From UMGS1696 sp964634795 (GTDB lineage Bacteria > Bacillota > Clostridia > Oscillospirales > CAG-272): a DNA stretch of 49,583 bases. Each line of letters begins with the position of its first letter. Position 1 is the stretch's first letter. The stretch is from assembly GCA_964634795.1 (NCBI GenBank), contig CAZWLL010000011.1, positions 1 to 49,583 of the forward strand, given 5' to 3'. Made by a program: the position numbers and the translations under genes. Positions 24,896 through 33,305 of this stretch are shown here, in pieces. Below the pieces are notes generated by a model. That model had not been told where the DNA came from and did no database searches. It saw only the letters and a list, made by a program, of their open reading frames with translations.

Positions 24896-26443
24896 ATGGG
24901 ACTTCGATCGGACATCCGTCCTGAAGAAATAAGCAATATAATAAAAAATCAAATAAAGAATTACGAAAACAAATCCGAAGAAGCCGAGACGGGTACGGTA
25001 ATCACTTGCGGTGACGGAATTGTGCGTGCTTTCGGCCTTGATGACTGCATGGCAAATGAGCTTGTCGTTTTTGAAGGCGGAGAAGAAGGCATGGCGATGA
25101 ATCTCGAGGAAGAGACAGTCTCCATAGTTTTGCTTGATGACGGCACAGACATAAGAGAGGGCAGCAAGGTTAAACGTACGGGAAAGGTTGTATCGGTTCC
25201 CGTAGGCGAAAAAATGATAGGACGTATCGTAAATGCTCTCGGTAAGCCTATTGACGGCAAAGGCCCTATAGATACAACCGAAACAAGACCTATAGAGAAT
25301 GAGGCTCCTGGAATTATCAAGCGTAAAAGCGTATCCGTTCCGCTTCAAACAGGCATAAAAGCAATTGACTCTATGATTCCTATCGGAAGAGGTCAGAGAG
25401 AGCTTATTGTAGGCGACCGTCAGACAGGTAAAACCACAATTGCACTTGATACGATTCTTAACCAAAAGGGTAAGGATGTTATCTGTGTATATGTTGCCAT
25501 CGGACAGAAGAACTCTACAGTTGCCAATATAGCGGAAACAATCAGAAAAAACGGCGCCGATGCATACACGATTATTGTTTCGGCATCGGCATCCGAGGGT
25601 TCTCCGCTGCAGTACATAGCACCGTATTCCGGATGTGCTATTGCGGAATATTTTATGGCTCAAGGCAAGGATGTTTTGATTGTTTATGATGACTTATCAA
25701 AGCATGCTGTCGCATACAGAGCGTTGTCGCTGCTTATTCGCAGACCGCCGGGACGTGAGGCATATCCCGGAGATGTATTCTATCTTCACTCAAGATTGCT
25801 TGAGAGAGCTGCGCGTGTCGCACCTGAATACGGCGGAGGTTCAATAACCGCTCTGCCGATTATCGAAACCCAGGCGGGAGACGTATCCGCTTACATTCCT
25901 ACAAATGTAATTTCCATTACGGACGGACAGATATTCCTTGAGACGGAATTGTTCCATTCGGGAGTTGTTCCGGCAGTAAACCCGGGTATATCCGTGTCAC
26001 GTGTAGGCGGCTCGGCTCAGATTAAAGCAATGAAAAAGGTAGCGGGCAAGCTCAAGCTTTTGTACTCGCAATATACGGAGCTGAAATCGTTTGCTCAGTT
26101 CGGTTCGGATCTCGATGCTGACACAAAAGAAAGACTTGCTTTGGGTGAGAGAATAGTCGAGATACTTAAACAGGATAAAAGCTCACCTGTAACGGTTGAA
26201 AAGCAAACGGCGATTATTTACGCCGCAACGAACGGTTATCTTAATGATATAGAAATTTCCGATGTTCATTCATATGAGAAGGAATTTTACGAATTCCTTG
26301 ATTTAAGATATTCCGCTCTGCTTGATATAATAAGAAATACAGGACGTCTTGAAGACAGTGACTTCGAGACACTTGCAGAGGCATGCCGTGAATTTACCGC
26401 TAAATTCCGCCGTGAGCATTACCATATTGCTTCCGAAGATTAA
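24896..26443 (+). CDS. atpA: ATP synthase subunit alpha
   Basis: A 515-residue non-catalytic head subunit. The Walker A loop is G173-DRQTGKT with K179. Other features are the regulatory nucleotide-site sequence VYDDLSKHA and the ISVSRVGGSAQ segment with the arginine finger. The length is standard. AAAGGCGGGG precedes the ATG. It is in the middle of the operon, 31 bases after atpH. Confidence 0.98.
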   Translation: MGLRSDIRPEEISNIIKNQIKNYENKSEEAETGTVITCGDGIVRAFGLDDCMANELVVFEGGEEGMAMNLEEETVSIVLLDDGTDIREGSKVKRTGKVVSVPVGEKMIGRIVNALGKPIDGKGPIDTTETRPIENEAPGIIKRKSVSVPLQTGIKAIDSMIPIGRGQRELIVGDRQTGKTTIALDTILNQKGKDVICVYVAIGQKNSTVANIAETIRKNGADAYTIIVSASASEGSPLQYIAPYSGCAIAEYFMAQGKDVLIVYDDLSKHAVAYRALSLLIRRPPGREAYPGDVFYLHSRLLERAARVAPEYGGGSITALPIIETQAGDVSAYIPTNVISITDGQIFLETELFHSGVVPAVNPGISVSRVGGSAQIKAMKKVAGKLKLLYSQYTELKSFAQFGSDLDADTKERLALGERIVEILKQDKSSPVTVEKQTAIIYAATNGYLNDIEISDVHSYEKEFYEFLDLRYSALLDIIRNTGRLEDSDFETLAEACREFTAKFRREHYHIASED

Positions 26444-26457
26444 ACGGAGGATAGCAT

Positions 26458-27333
26458 ATGGGTGCAGATATAAAGGCTATACGTGCCAGAATTAAAAGTG
26501 TAGATTCCACAAGGCATATTACCAAGGCAATGCAGCTCGTAGCATCATCTAAAATCAAACGAGCATGCACCAGAAAAGACGCGTCGGAGTTTTACAGACA
26601 GGTTATGCTTGACGCATTTTCCGATCTTGCCGTAGAAAAAAGCTCTTATTCGGTACAAAGAGATAAGAATTTGCCTGTGCTGTATATTATAATCGCAGGC
26701 GACCGCGGACTCGCAGGCGGATACAATAATAATATTTTCCGCTCGGCAGCTACTGTTCTGAGAGAATGCGACTTTGTTCTTCCAATCGGTAAAAGAGCGG
26801 TTGAACATTACACTCATCATATGAACTCGAAAAGCGGCGGAATTATTGCCGATAAATATATTTCGGTAGAAAAATTTACGTCTGAAGATTCTGCGGCAGT
26901 CGCACAGACAGCAAAAAAAATGTACGACGAAGGTAAAATTTCCGCAATTACACTGATATATACACGTTTCGAAAGTATGCTGTCGCAGAATCCCGATATA
27001 ACATATCTTCTTCCGCTGGGAAAAAATAAAAACAGTACGAAACAAGAATCACCTGCGGAAGGAAAGAGTGAAGGATATCATGCCCTGGTAGAATATGAAC
27101 CGAGTCCCGAAGAGGTTCTTTCAGCTGTGATACCGGAATATATTTCAGGAGTTCTTTATTCATCGGTTGCCGAATCATATGCATCTGAGCTTGCTGCAAG
27201 ACGAAACGCAATGGACACCGCTACAAAGAATGCGGATGATATGATGGAAAATCTAAGCTTGAAATACAATCGAGCACGACAGGGATCTATCACTCAGGAG
27301 ATTACGGAAATCGTTGCAGGCGCAAATGCTTAA
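26458..27333 (+). CDS. atpG: ATP synthase subunit gamma
   Basis: A 291-residue central-shaft subunit. The N-terminal coiled-coil strand (IKARIKSVDSTRHITKAMQLVASSK-like, with the family TKAM) and the C-terminal strand (RRNAMDTATKNADDM, then the QGSITQEITEIV end) form the rotating shaft, with a Rossmann-like domain between them. CGGAGGA precedes the ATG, 14 bases after atpA. Confidence 0.96.
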   Translation: MGADIKAIRARIKSVDSTRHITKAMQLVASSKIKRACTRKDASEFYRQVMLDAFSDLAVEKSSYSVQRDKNLPVLYIIIAGDRGLAGGYNNNIFRSAATVLRECDFVLPIGKRAVEHYTHHMNSKSGGIIADKYISVEKFTSEDSAAVAQTAKKMYDEGKISAITLIYTRFESMLSQNPDITYLLPLGKNKNSTKQESPAEGKSEGYHALVEYEPSPEEVLSAVIPEYISGVLYSSVAESYASELAARRNAMDTATKNADDMMENLSLKYNRARQGSITQEITEIVAGANA

Positions 27334-27402
27334 AGCGAAGACAAACTAACATTAAAAACAAAATGCCGATTTTCTAAAAAAATAATAACAGAGGAAAAAT
27401 AA

Positions 27403-28815
27403 ATGGCAAATGAAAAAAATATCGGACATGTTACTCAGGTAATCGGACCTGTAGTTGACGTGCGATTCGACGAAGAGCACCTTCCGGATATACTGAACGC
27501 TATTGAAATCGAGTTTTCCGGAAAGAAGCTTGTAGTTGAAGTGTCAGCTCACGTAGGTGACGGTGTAGCCAGATGTATCGCTATGAGCTCCACCGATGGC
27601 TTGGTGAGAGGAACCGAAGCTGTCGACACCGGAAGCCCGATTAAAGTTCCGGTAGGAAGACAGACTCTCGGAAGAATATTCAACGTACTCGGTGAGCCTG
27701 TAGATGAAATGCCGGCTCCGAAAGACTGCGAAAAGTGGTCAATTCACAGACCCGCGCCCGCATATGAGGACCAGTCAGTTGAGACCGAAATTCTCGAGAC
27801 AGGTATTAAGGTTATAGATCTTATTTGCCCGTACACAAGAGGCGGTAAGGTCGGATTGTTCGGCGGCGCCGGAGTAGGTAAGACCGTTGTAATAATGGAG
27901 CTTATCAACAATGTCGCAAAACAACACGGCGGTATATCTGTTTTTACAGGCGTAGGAGAAAGAACGCGTGAAGGAAACGACCTTTACAATGAAATGAAGG
28001 CGTCAGGTGTTCTGGAGAAAACAGCGCTTGTTTACGGTCAGATGAACGAGCCGCCGGGAGCAAGAATGAGAGTAGGCTTGTCGGGATTGACAATGGCGGA
28101 ATATTTCCGTGATACGGAAGGACAGGATGTTCTTTTGTTCATCGATAACATATTCCGTTTTACTCAGGCAGGCTCCGAGGTATCCGCTCTGCTCGGCCGT
28201 ATGCCGTCAGCTGTAGGATATCAGCCGACTCTTGCGACTGAAATGGGTGCACTTCAGGAAAGAATTACATCAACTAAAAAAGGCTCTATTACATCTATTC
28301 AAGCTGTATATGTTCCTGCGGACGACTATACCGACCCTGCGCCCGCAACTACATTCGCGCATCTTGATGCGACAACTGCGCTCAGCCGTTCGATTGCTTC
28401 TATGGGTATTTATCCCGCAGTAGACCCTCTTGAGTCAACATCTAGAATTTTGACTCCGGATATAGTAGGTGAAGAGCACTACAGAGTTGCACGTGAAGTT
28501 CAGAGTATACTCCAGAGATACAAAGATCTGCAGGATATCATAGCTATTATGGGTATGGATGAGCTTTCCGAAGAGGATAAGCTCACTGTATCAAGAGCCA
28601 GAAAGATTCAGCGTTATATGTCGCAGGCTATGCACGTTGCCGAGGCATTCAACGGATTCCCGGGACAGTATGTGTCTCGTAAGGAAACAATACGCGGATT
28701 CAAGGAAATTATCGAAGGTAAGTGCGATGACCTGCCCGAGAGTGCATTCCTGTTCATAGGTTCAATTGACGAAGCCTTTGAAAAAGCAAAATTATCGAGC
28801 AAGAACAAAGATTAA
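27403..28815 (+). CDS. atpD: ATP synthase subunit beta
   Basis: A 470-residue catalytic subunit. The Walker A loop is G154-GAGVGKT with K160 and T161. The catalytic glutamate follows in GERTREGND, and Walker B is LLFIDNIFRF. The DELSEEDK motif that contacts epsilon and gamma is present. AGAGG precedes the ATG, 69 bases after atpG. Confidence 0.98.
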   Translation: MANEKNIGHVTQVIGPVVDVRFDEEHLPDILNAIEIEFSGKKLVVEVSAHVGDGVARCIAMSSTDGLVRGTEAVDTGSPIKVPVGRQTLGRIFNVLGEPVDEMPAPKDCEKWSIHRPAPAYEDQSVETEILETGIKVIDLICPYTRGGKVGLFGGAGVGKTVVIMELINNVAKQHGGISVFTGVGERTREGNDLYNEMKASGVLEKTALVYGQMNEPPGARMRVGLSGLTMAEYFRDTEGQDVLLFIDNIFRFTQAGSEVSALLGRMPSAVGYQPTLATEMGALQERITSTKKGSITSIQAVYVPADDYTDPAPATTFAHLDATTALSRSIASMGIYPAVDPLESTSRILTPDIVGEEHYRVAREVQSILQRYKDLQDIIAIMGMDELSEEDKLTVSRARKIQRYMSQAMHVAEAFNGFPGQYVSRKETIRGFKEIIEGKCDDLPESAFLFIGSIDEAFEKAKLSSKNKD

Positions 28816-28835
28816 GATGAAATATAGGAGCATTA

Positions 28836-29099
28836 ATGAAGACATTTAAACTGCAGATTGCGGTTCCGGACGGAGTCATTTTCGACGGAGAAGCAACACA
28901 GCTGTCAGTGCGCGGCATTTGCGGAGAGCTTGCCGTTCTTGCAGGGCATTCACCGTTTGTTACGGCGCTTGCCGAAGGAAACTCCAGAGTTTACCTTTCG
29001 GATGGCACAATAAAGAAAGGCTTTGCTGACGGCGGAATGCTTATGGTTTCTAAAGAATGTGTTCGCGTTATGGCTCTCAGATTCAGCTGGATGGAATAA
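28836..29099 (+). CDS. atpC: ATP synthase subunit epsilon, short form
   Basis: An 87-residue protein holding only the N-terminal ten-strand beta sandwich of epsilon (GELAVLAGHSPFVTAL and GFADGGMLMVS are typical). Ordinary bacterial epsilon subunits run to 130-140 residues and finish with a two-helix C-terminal domain that can bind ATP or jam the rotor; here the stop codon comes right after the sandwich, and a perfect terminator starts 13 bases later, so a recent frameshift is unlikely. Short epsilons are known in some other bacteria. TAGGAG precedes the ATG. It is the last gene of the operon. Confidence 0.93.
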   Translation: MKTFKLQIAVPDGVIFDGEATQLSVRGICGELAVLAGHSPFVTALAEGNSRVYLSDGTIKKGFADGGMLMVSKECVRVMALRFSWME

Positions 29100-29111
29100 A
29101 ATACAACTAAG

Positions 29112-29156
29112 CGGCAAGATTATACGAAGATACGCTGTATAATCTTGCCGTTTTTT
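29112..29156 (+). terminator. Terminator of the ATP synthase operon
   Basis: CGGCAAGATTATAC and GTATAATCTTGCCG form a perfect 14-bp stem with an 11-base loop, followed by T6. Confidence 0.95.
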
Positions 29157-29290
29157 CGATAATTAAATTCTTTTGTTGAAAATAAAACTGTACAAATACA
29201 AAAAAATATGGTATAATTACTGTGTGTTATTATATAAAGGCAAATTGTGCTTGAAAATTCAGTTGAAACAACGGTAAGATATATTAAATT

Positions 29291-30145
29291 ATGGAAGACA
29301 GAAAGAACAATAATTTCAATAAAAAAGTCGGCGAAAAAAAAGCTTACAACGGTGCGGCGAAGAAGAGCAACAGCCCAAATAAAGAGAACAGGGGTAATGC
29401 GCGAAATGATTCTTTCGCAAGAAGTAATGCGGTTGTAGGACGTAATGCCGTGGCGGAGCTTCTTAAAGCAGGTACGCCTGTTGACAAAATTCTCGTGTCC
29501 GGAGTTGAAGGCTCGGTAAAAGTAATTGTGGCGAAGGCAAAGGAAGCGAGAATTCCGATTGTCGATACAACACAGGAATACTTAAACAGAATTGCCGGCG
29601 GAGAAAATCATCAGGGAGTAGTTGCTCTTGTTGCGGAGAAAGAATATTGTACAGTTGAAGATATTCTGAATATTGCAGCGGAAAGAGGAGAAAAGCCTCT
29701 CATTGTTGTATGTGACGGAATCGAGGACCCGCATAACCTCGGTGCGGTAATAAGATGTGCCGAGTGCGAAGGCGCGCACGGAATTATTATTCCCGAAAGA
29801 AGAGCGTGCGGATTGACACCTGCTGTTTCAAAAGCATCGGCAGGCGCTATTATGCACATGGCCGTCGCAAAAGTTCCGAATATAGCTCAAACTATAGAGA
29901 AGCTTAAAGAAAACGGTGTTTGGACATATGCTGCCGAGGCTGACGGTCAGGATTTTTATGATACTGATTTTTCGGGAGGATGTGCTATCGTTCTCGGCGG
30001 AGAGGATACAGGAGTTTCCAGACTTGTAAAAGAAAGATGTGATTACACTGTATCAATTCCAATGTACGGCAAACTTAATTCGTTGAATGTTTCGACAGCA
30101 GCATCTGTACTTCTTTGCCATGCGGCAAGAATGCAGCGCCGGTAA
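29291..30145 (+). CDS. rlmB: 23S rRNA (guanosine-2251-2'-O)-methyltransferase
   Basis: A 284-residue SpoU-type (SPOUT) methyltransferase of the TrmH/RlmB family. A lysine- and asparagine-rich N-terminal tail of about 45 residues precedes the L30e-like substrate domain (GRNAVAELLKAG, then HQGVVALV). The knotted SAM-binding domain shows the three family motifs: DPHNLGAVIRCAE (motif 1), IVLGGEDTGVS (motif 2) and IPMYGKLNSLNVSTAA (motif 3). TATAAT at 29212-29217 is a likely -10, although no good -35 is visible. The ribosome binding site is weak. The specificity is assigned by family, and a tRNA-modifying relative cannot be fully excluded. Confidence 0.92.
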   Translation: MEDRKNNNFNKKVGEKKAYNGAAKKSNSPNKENRGNARNDSFARSNAVVGRNAVAELLKAGTPVDKILVSGVEGSVKVIVAKAKEARIPIVDTTQEYLNRIAGGENHQGVVALVAEKEYCTVEDILNIAAERGEKPLIVVCDGIEDPHNLGAVIRCAECEGAHGIIIPERRACGLTPAVSKASAGAIMHMAVAKVPNIAQTIEKLKENGVWTYAAEADGQDFYDTDFSGGCAIVLGGEDTGVSRLVKERCDYTVSIPMYGKLNSLNVSTAASVLLCHAARMQRR

Positions 30146-30288
30146 AAGTGAAATATAAGATTAAAGAGCATATTAGCTTCAAATTTAGATATCCCATTCG
30201 ATTATCGAATGTTGAAACAGGCAACGGTAATAATAAAGCTGACGGAAGGTGTAGCCGCTCTGATAAGATTGCGGTTAATGTACTTGTT

Positions 30289-33186
30289 ATGGCTAAAGAT
30301 AAAAAGAAAAATAAAAAGGTTACAGCGGGGGAATTGTTCGGAAAACTCGGTAAACATAACCGTGACGATGTATCTTCTCAAAATAACATCGATGAAGAAG
30401 AAATATCCTTTATCGATGACGGCAAAGCGGACGACTCCATTGATGTGAGCGGTACCCAGGAAGATAACGACAGTGATCTCGATATAAACGAGCTGCTTCG
30501 TAAGTATATGCCGGACTATGATTCGTCTGATGACGGTAATACTTCATCGGACGAGCCTACAACACAGAAGACGGGCGGAATTCTCTCACGCCTGAAAAAT
30601 ACTGTCGAGAGTGAAGATGCCGTGACAGACGAAAATGAAACAAGCAATAAACCTACAGAGGACGAACAGCTTATTTCATCTCTTGACTCGGCATTCGGAA
30701 TTCCCTCAGATAAGAAAAACGACAGCAGTTTCCTCGATGAGTACGATCTTGAACCTGAATCCGACGCGGAAATTAATTTTGACTCTGATGACGGTGCTGA
30801 AACCTTTGCAGATGAAGAAGTTACGGAATCTGCGGAGCCTGATTCGGATAATACAGAGTCGGAAAATCAGGAAGAGAACACTGAAATCGAAGAGGAATTC
30901 GGTGCGGACATTGACGGAGAAATTGCCGAAACGGCGGATACTCCGAAAAAACAGAAAAAATCCATATTCTCGATTTTCGGAAAGAATAAAGAAAAGAAAA
31001 AGCAGAACGAAAATACCGATGATGAGGTAGCGGAGTTTATCACGGATAATGAAGAAGAGCAGCTTCCGAATTATGCCGGATTTGATTCTGCGGATAATAA
31101 AGCTCAGTCGGATTCAGAGTTGACAAATGAAGAAGTAATCGAGAACAGTGAAACCTCAAAGCTTGATACGGAAGTTTCAAATGCTGAAGTGGCTGACGAG
31201 AAAATTTCAGACGCGGAAATTAAGGATGAATCATCAACTGAAGCAGCCGATGATACGGCGGATGATAAAGGTGATGTCGTATCCGATGCCGCAAATGATG
31301 AACAGGATGACAGCTTTGACCCGACGGATATTAACCTTATGGTTGCGTTTGGCCTTGACGGAAAAGACAACAGTAAGGCAAAGGAATTCGGAGATAAGCT
31401 CGAGGCAAAACAGCACAGCAGAGAAAACCGCAAGGTAAAAATCGACCATCCCGAATTCGTAGACAAAACACAGATTCCCGCAATACGCAAGGAATTCCGT
31501 GAAAAGAAAATTTCGCTTTGGATAAGATTTGCCATTTGTTCTGTAATCACACTGCTTCTTTTGATATTTGAAAACATAGAATTTTTCATGAAACTCTTTA
31601 CGGGAACCAGCCAACAGTTTAGCGGCTTTATGGATCCCGCAGTTTATCCCGTAGTGTACATTATGATAAGCTTACAGCTTATGCTTCTTGCTTGTTACTG
31701 TGCCGTCGGTGAAATAATCCAGGGAGTTAAGAGTATATTCCGCGGTTCTCCCACACCGTACAGCATGACTGCGCTTTTAACCTTCGGCGGAATTATTTAC
31801 TCGGCAGTACTTGCCATGGTTACAGTATCTCCGAACGAGCCTGTAATGTTTAATTTCGTAACCGCGGTTTCCGCTATGCTGACACTTATTGCGGCAATGT
31901 ACAACAACAAACGCGAGACCATGAACTTTGCCGTTGTTGCCAATCGCAGAACAAAGCATATTGTCAGACGTTTGCCCGATGAAGAATCGGAGGGTGAGGC
32001 AAAAGCTTTTGCCGAAAGAGATGACGCGTGCGATGTTATGAAGATTGAAAAGACAGACTTCATCGACGGATTCTTCGGCAGACTTTATCGTCCCGATTCG
32101 ACTGCGGGAGTATTTATGACATTTGTCATGAGTGCTTCTGTTGCAATAGCCGTTTTGCTCGGTATTTTCGTGAACTTCCGCGGCGGTGACAGTGCGACAA
32201 TTTGCCGTGTTGTTTACTCGGCAGTACTTATGCTTCTTCCGCTGTCCGCTTACATTACGTTCTCGTATCCGATGTACAGAGCAAATGTGGCAGCTAAGGA
32301 ATACGACAGTGCCATAATAGGTGATTCTTCACTTGAAGAATATTCAAATGCTTCTATAATTTCCTTTGATGACAAGAATGTATTCCCCTCATATTCTGTG
32401 AAAGTACAGAACATGCGAATATACAACAATGCCAGAATAGACAGAGTTCTTTACTATGCCGCTTCCGTATTCGCATATGCGGGCGGACCTCTTCAGGATG
32501 TCTTCGAAGTAGCCACTAAGGATATGGGTGTATCCAAGAATGTTGAAATATTCGATACTGAAGCCGGATTCCTCGCAACACAGGTAGACGGCGTGAATAT
32601 AATATTCGGCAGCAGTGAGAATCTTCAGAGCAGAGGACTTGAAATTCCCGAGGGAGCATTAACGGATGACGTGGATCTTTCGGACGAGCTGTCGATTATG
32701 TATATGTTCCGTGAGGACAAGCTTGTCGCGAAAATGTACATCAAATATGTAATGGATTCAGATATTGATCTTATTTTGAAGCAGTTCTCGGGAAGCGGTT
32801 TATATGTATGTGTCCGTACATTCGATCCGAATATAGATGAGAGCATGATAGCGAAGAAAGCGGGCATGAAGAAAATGCCGTTAAAGATTCTTCGTTACGC
32901 AAGCGCGGATGAAGTAGGAAAATATGAAAAGAAAGTCGACAGCGGCCTTGTTACATGCGGTTCACCTAAATCGCTGCTTCAGGTTATAACATATTGCGGC
33001 AAGGTTCTTCATACCAAGAAAACGGACATTGCGCTTGGTGTTCTGTCGCTTATGATCAGCACGGCGCTTCTTGTATTGCTTCTGCTGTCAAATTCGCTTA
33101 CGATTTTGACGTCACTTCTTATTGTGGTATATCAGATTTTCTGGATTATCACGATTGCTATAGCGTCAAAAGTATTTATAAGATAA
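30289..33186 (+). CDS. Pseudo-P1B-type ATPase with long acidic N-terminal extension
   Basis: A 965-residue membrane protein. Residues 1-407 are acidic, low-complexity and probably disordered, broken by short basic-hydrophobic segments (GELFGKLGKH, GILSRLKN, SIFSIFGKNK). Helices follow at about 411-432, 454-478, 491-514 and 521-542, then a 60-residue soluble piece, helices at 608-631 and 638-664, a soluble region 665-905, and helices at 918-938 and 941-962: the 4+2+2 order of heavy-metal ATPases. It aligns without gaps to CopA of this window from P651 (CopA P395) through S681-L682-E683 to D694 (CopA D438), and on to P734-L735 (CopA P478-L479). T844-F-D matches CopA T590-G-D. CPC, DKTGT, the HP histidine, TGES and GDGIND are all lost, so ion pumping is unlikely. 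The ATG at 30289 was chosen because the frame upstream overlaps rlmB; its ribosome binding site is weak. Confidence 0.8.
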   Translation: MAKDKKKNKKVTAGELFGKLGKHNRDDVSSQNNIDEEEISFIDDGKADDSIDVSGTQEDNDSDLDINELLRKYMPDYDSSDDGNTSSDEPTTQKTGGILSRLKNTVESEDAVTDENETSNKPTEDEQLISSLDSAFGIPSDKKNDSSFLDEYDLEPESDAEINFDSDDGAETFADEEVTESAEPDSDNTESENQEENTEIEEEFGADIDGEIAETADTPKKQKKSIFSIFGKNKEKKKQNENTDDEVAEFITDNEEEQLPNYAGFDSADNKAQSDSELTNEEVIENSETSKLDTEVSNAEVADEKISDAEIKDESSTEAADDTADDKGDVVSDAANDEQDDSFDPTDINLMVAFGLDGKDNSKAKEFGDKLEAKQHSRENRKVKIDHPEFVDKTQIPAIRKEFREKKISLWIRFAICSVITLLLLIFENIEFFMKLFTGTSQQFSGFMDPAVYPVVYIMISLQLMLLACYCAVGEIIQGVKSIFRGSPTPYSMTALLTFGGIIYSAVLAMVTVSPNEPVMFNFVTAVSAMLTLIAAMYNNKRETMNFAVVANRRTKHIVRRLPDEESEGEAKAFAERDDACDVMKIEKTDFIDGFFGRLYRPDSTAGVFMTFVMSASVAIAVLLGIFVNFRGGDSATICRVVYSAVLMLLPLSAYITFSYPMYRANVAAKEYDSAIIGDSSLEEYSNASIISFDDKNVFPSYSVKVQNMRIYNNARIDRVLYYAASVFAYAGGPLQDVFEVATKDMGVSKNVEIFDTEAGFLATQVDGVNIIFGSSENLQSRGLEIPEGALTDDVDLSDELSIMYMFREDKLVAKMYIKYVMDSDIDLILKQFSGSGLYVCVRTFDPNIDESMIAKKAGMKKMPLKILRYASADEVGKYEKKVDSGLVTCGSPKSLLQVITYCGKVLHTKKTDIALGVLSLMISTALLVLLLLSNSLTILTSLLIVVYQIFWIITIAIASKVFIR

Positions 33187-33246
33187 TTGTACCGTTATAT
33201 TAAAGAAAACGCCGATTCAAATAATGAATGAGCGGCTAATTAACAG

Positions 33247-33280
33247 AAAGAGTGGAAGGATATTGCTTTTCACTCTTTTT
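33247..33280 (+). terminator. Terminator after the pseudo-ATPase gene
   Basis: AAAGAGTG pairs with CACTCTTT around a 16-base interior and runs into a T tract. Confidence 0.75.
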
Positions 33281-33305
33281 ACTGTGTACATAGGAGATAA
33301 TCGAA

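Noticed and set aside
30115..30288. N-terminal 58-residue extension of the pseudo-ATPase overlapping rlmB
   Set aside because: It overlaps the rlmB coding end in another frame, has untypical composition compared with the acidic tail, and begins without a ribosome site. A perfect CATTCGAT palindrome lies in this interval.
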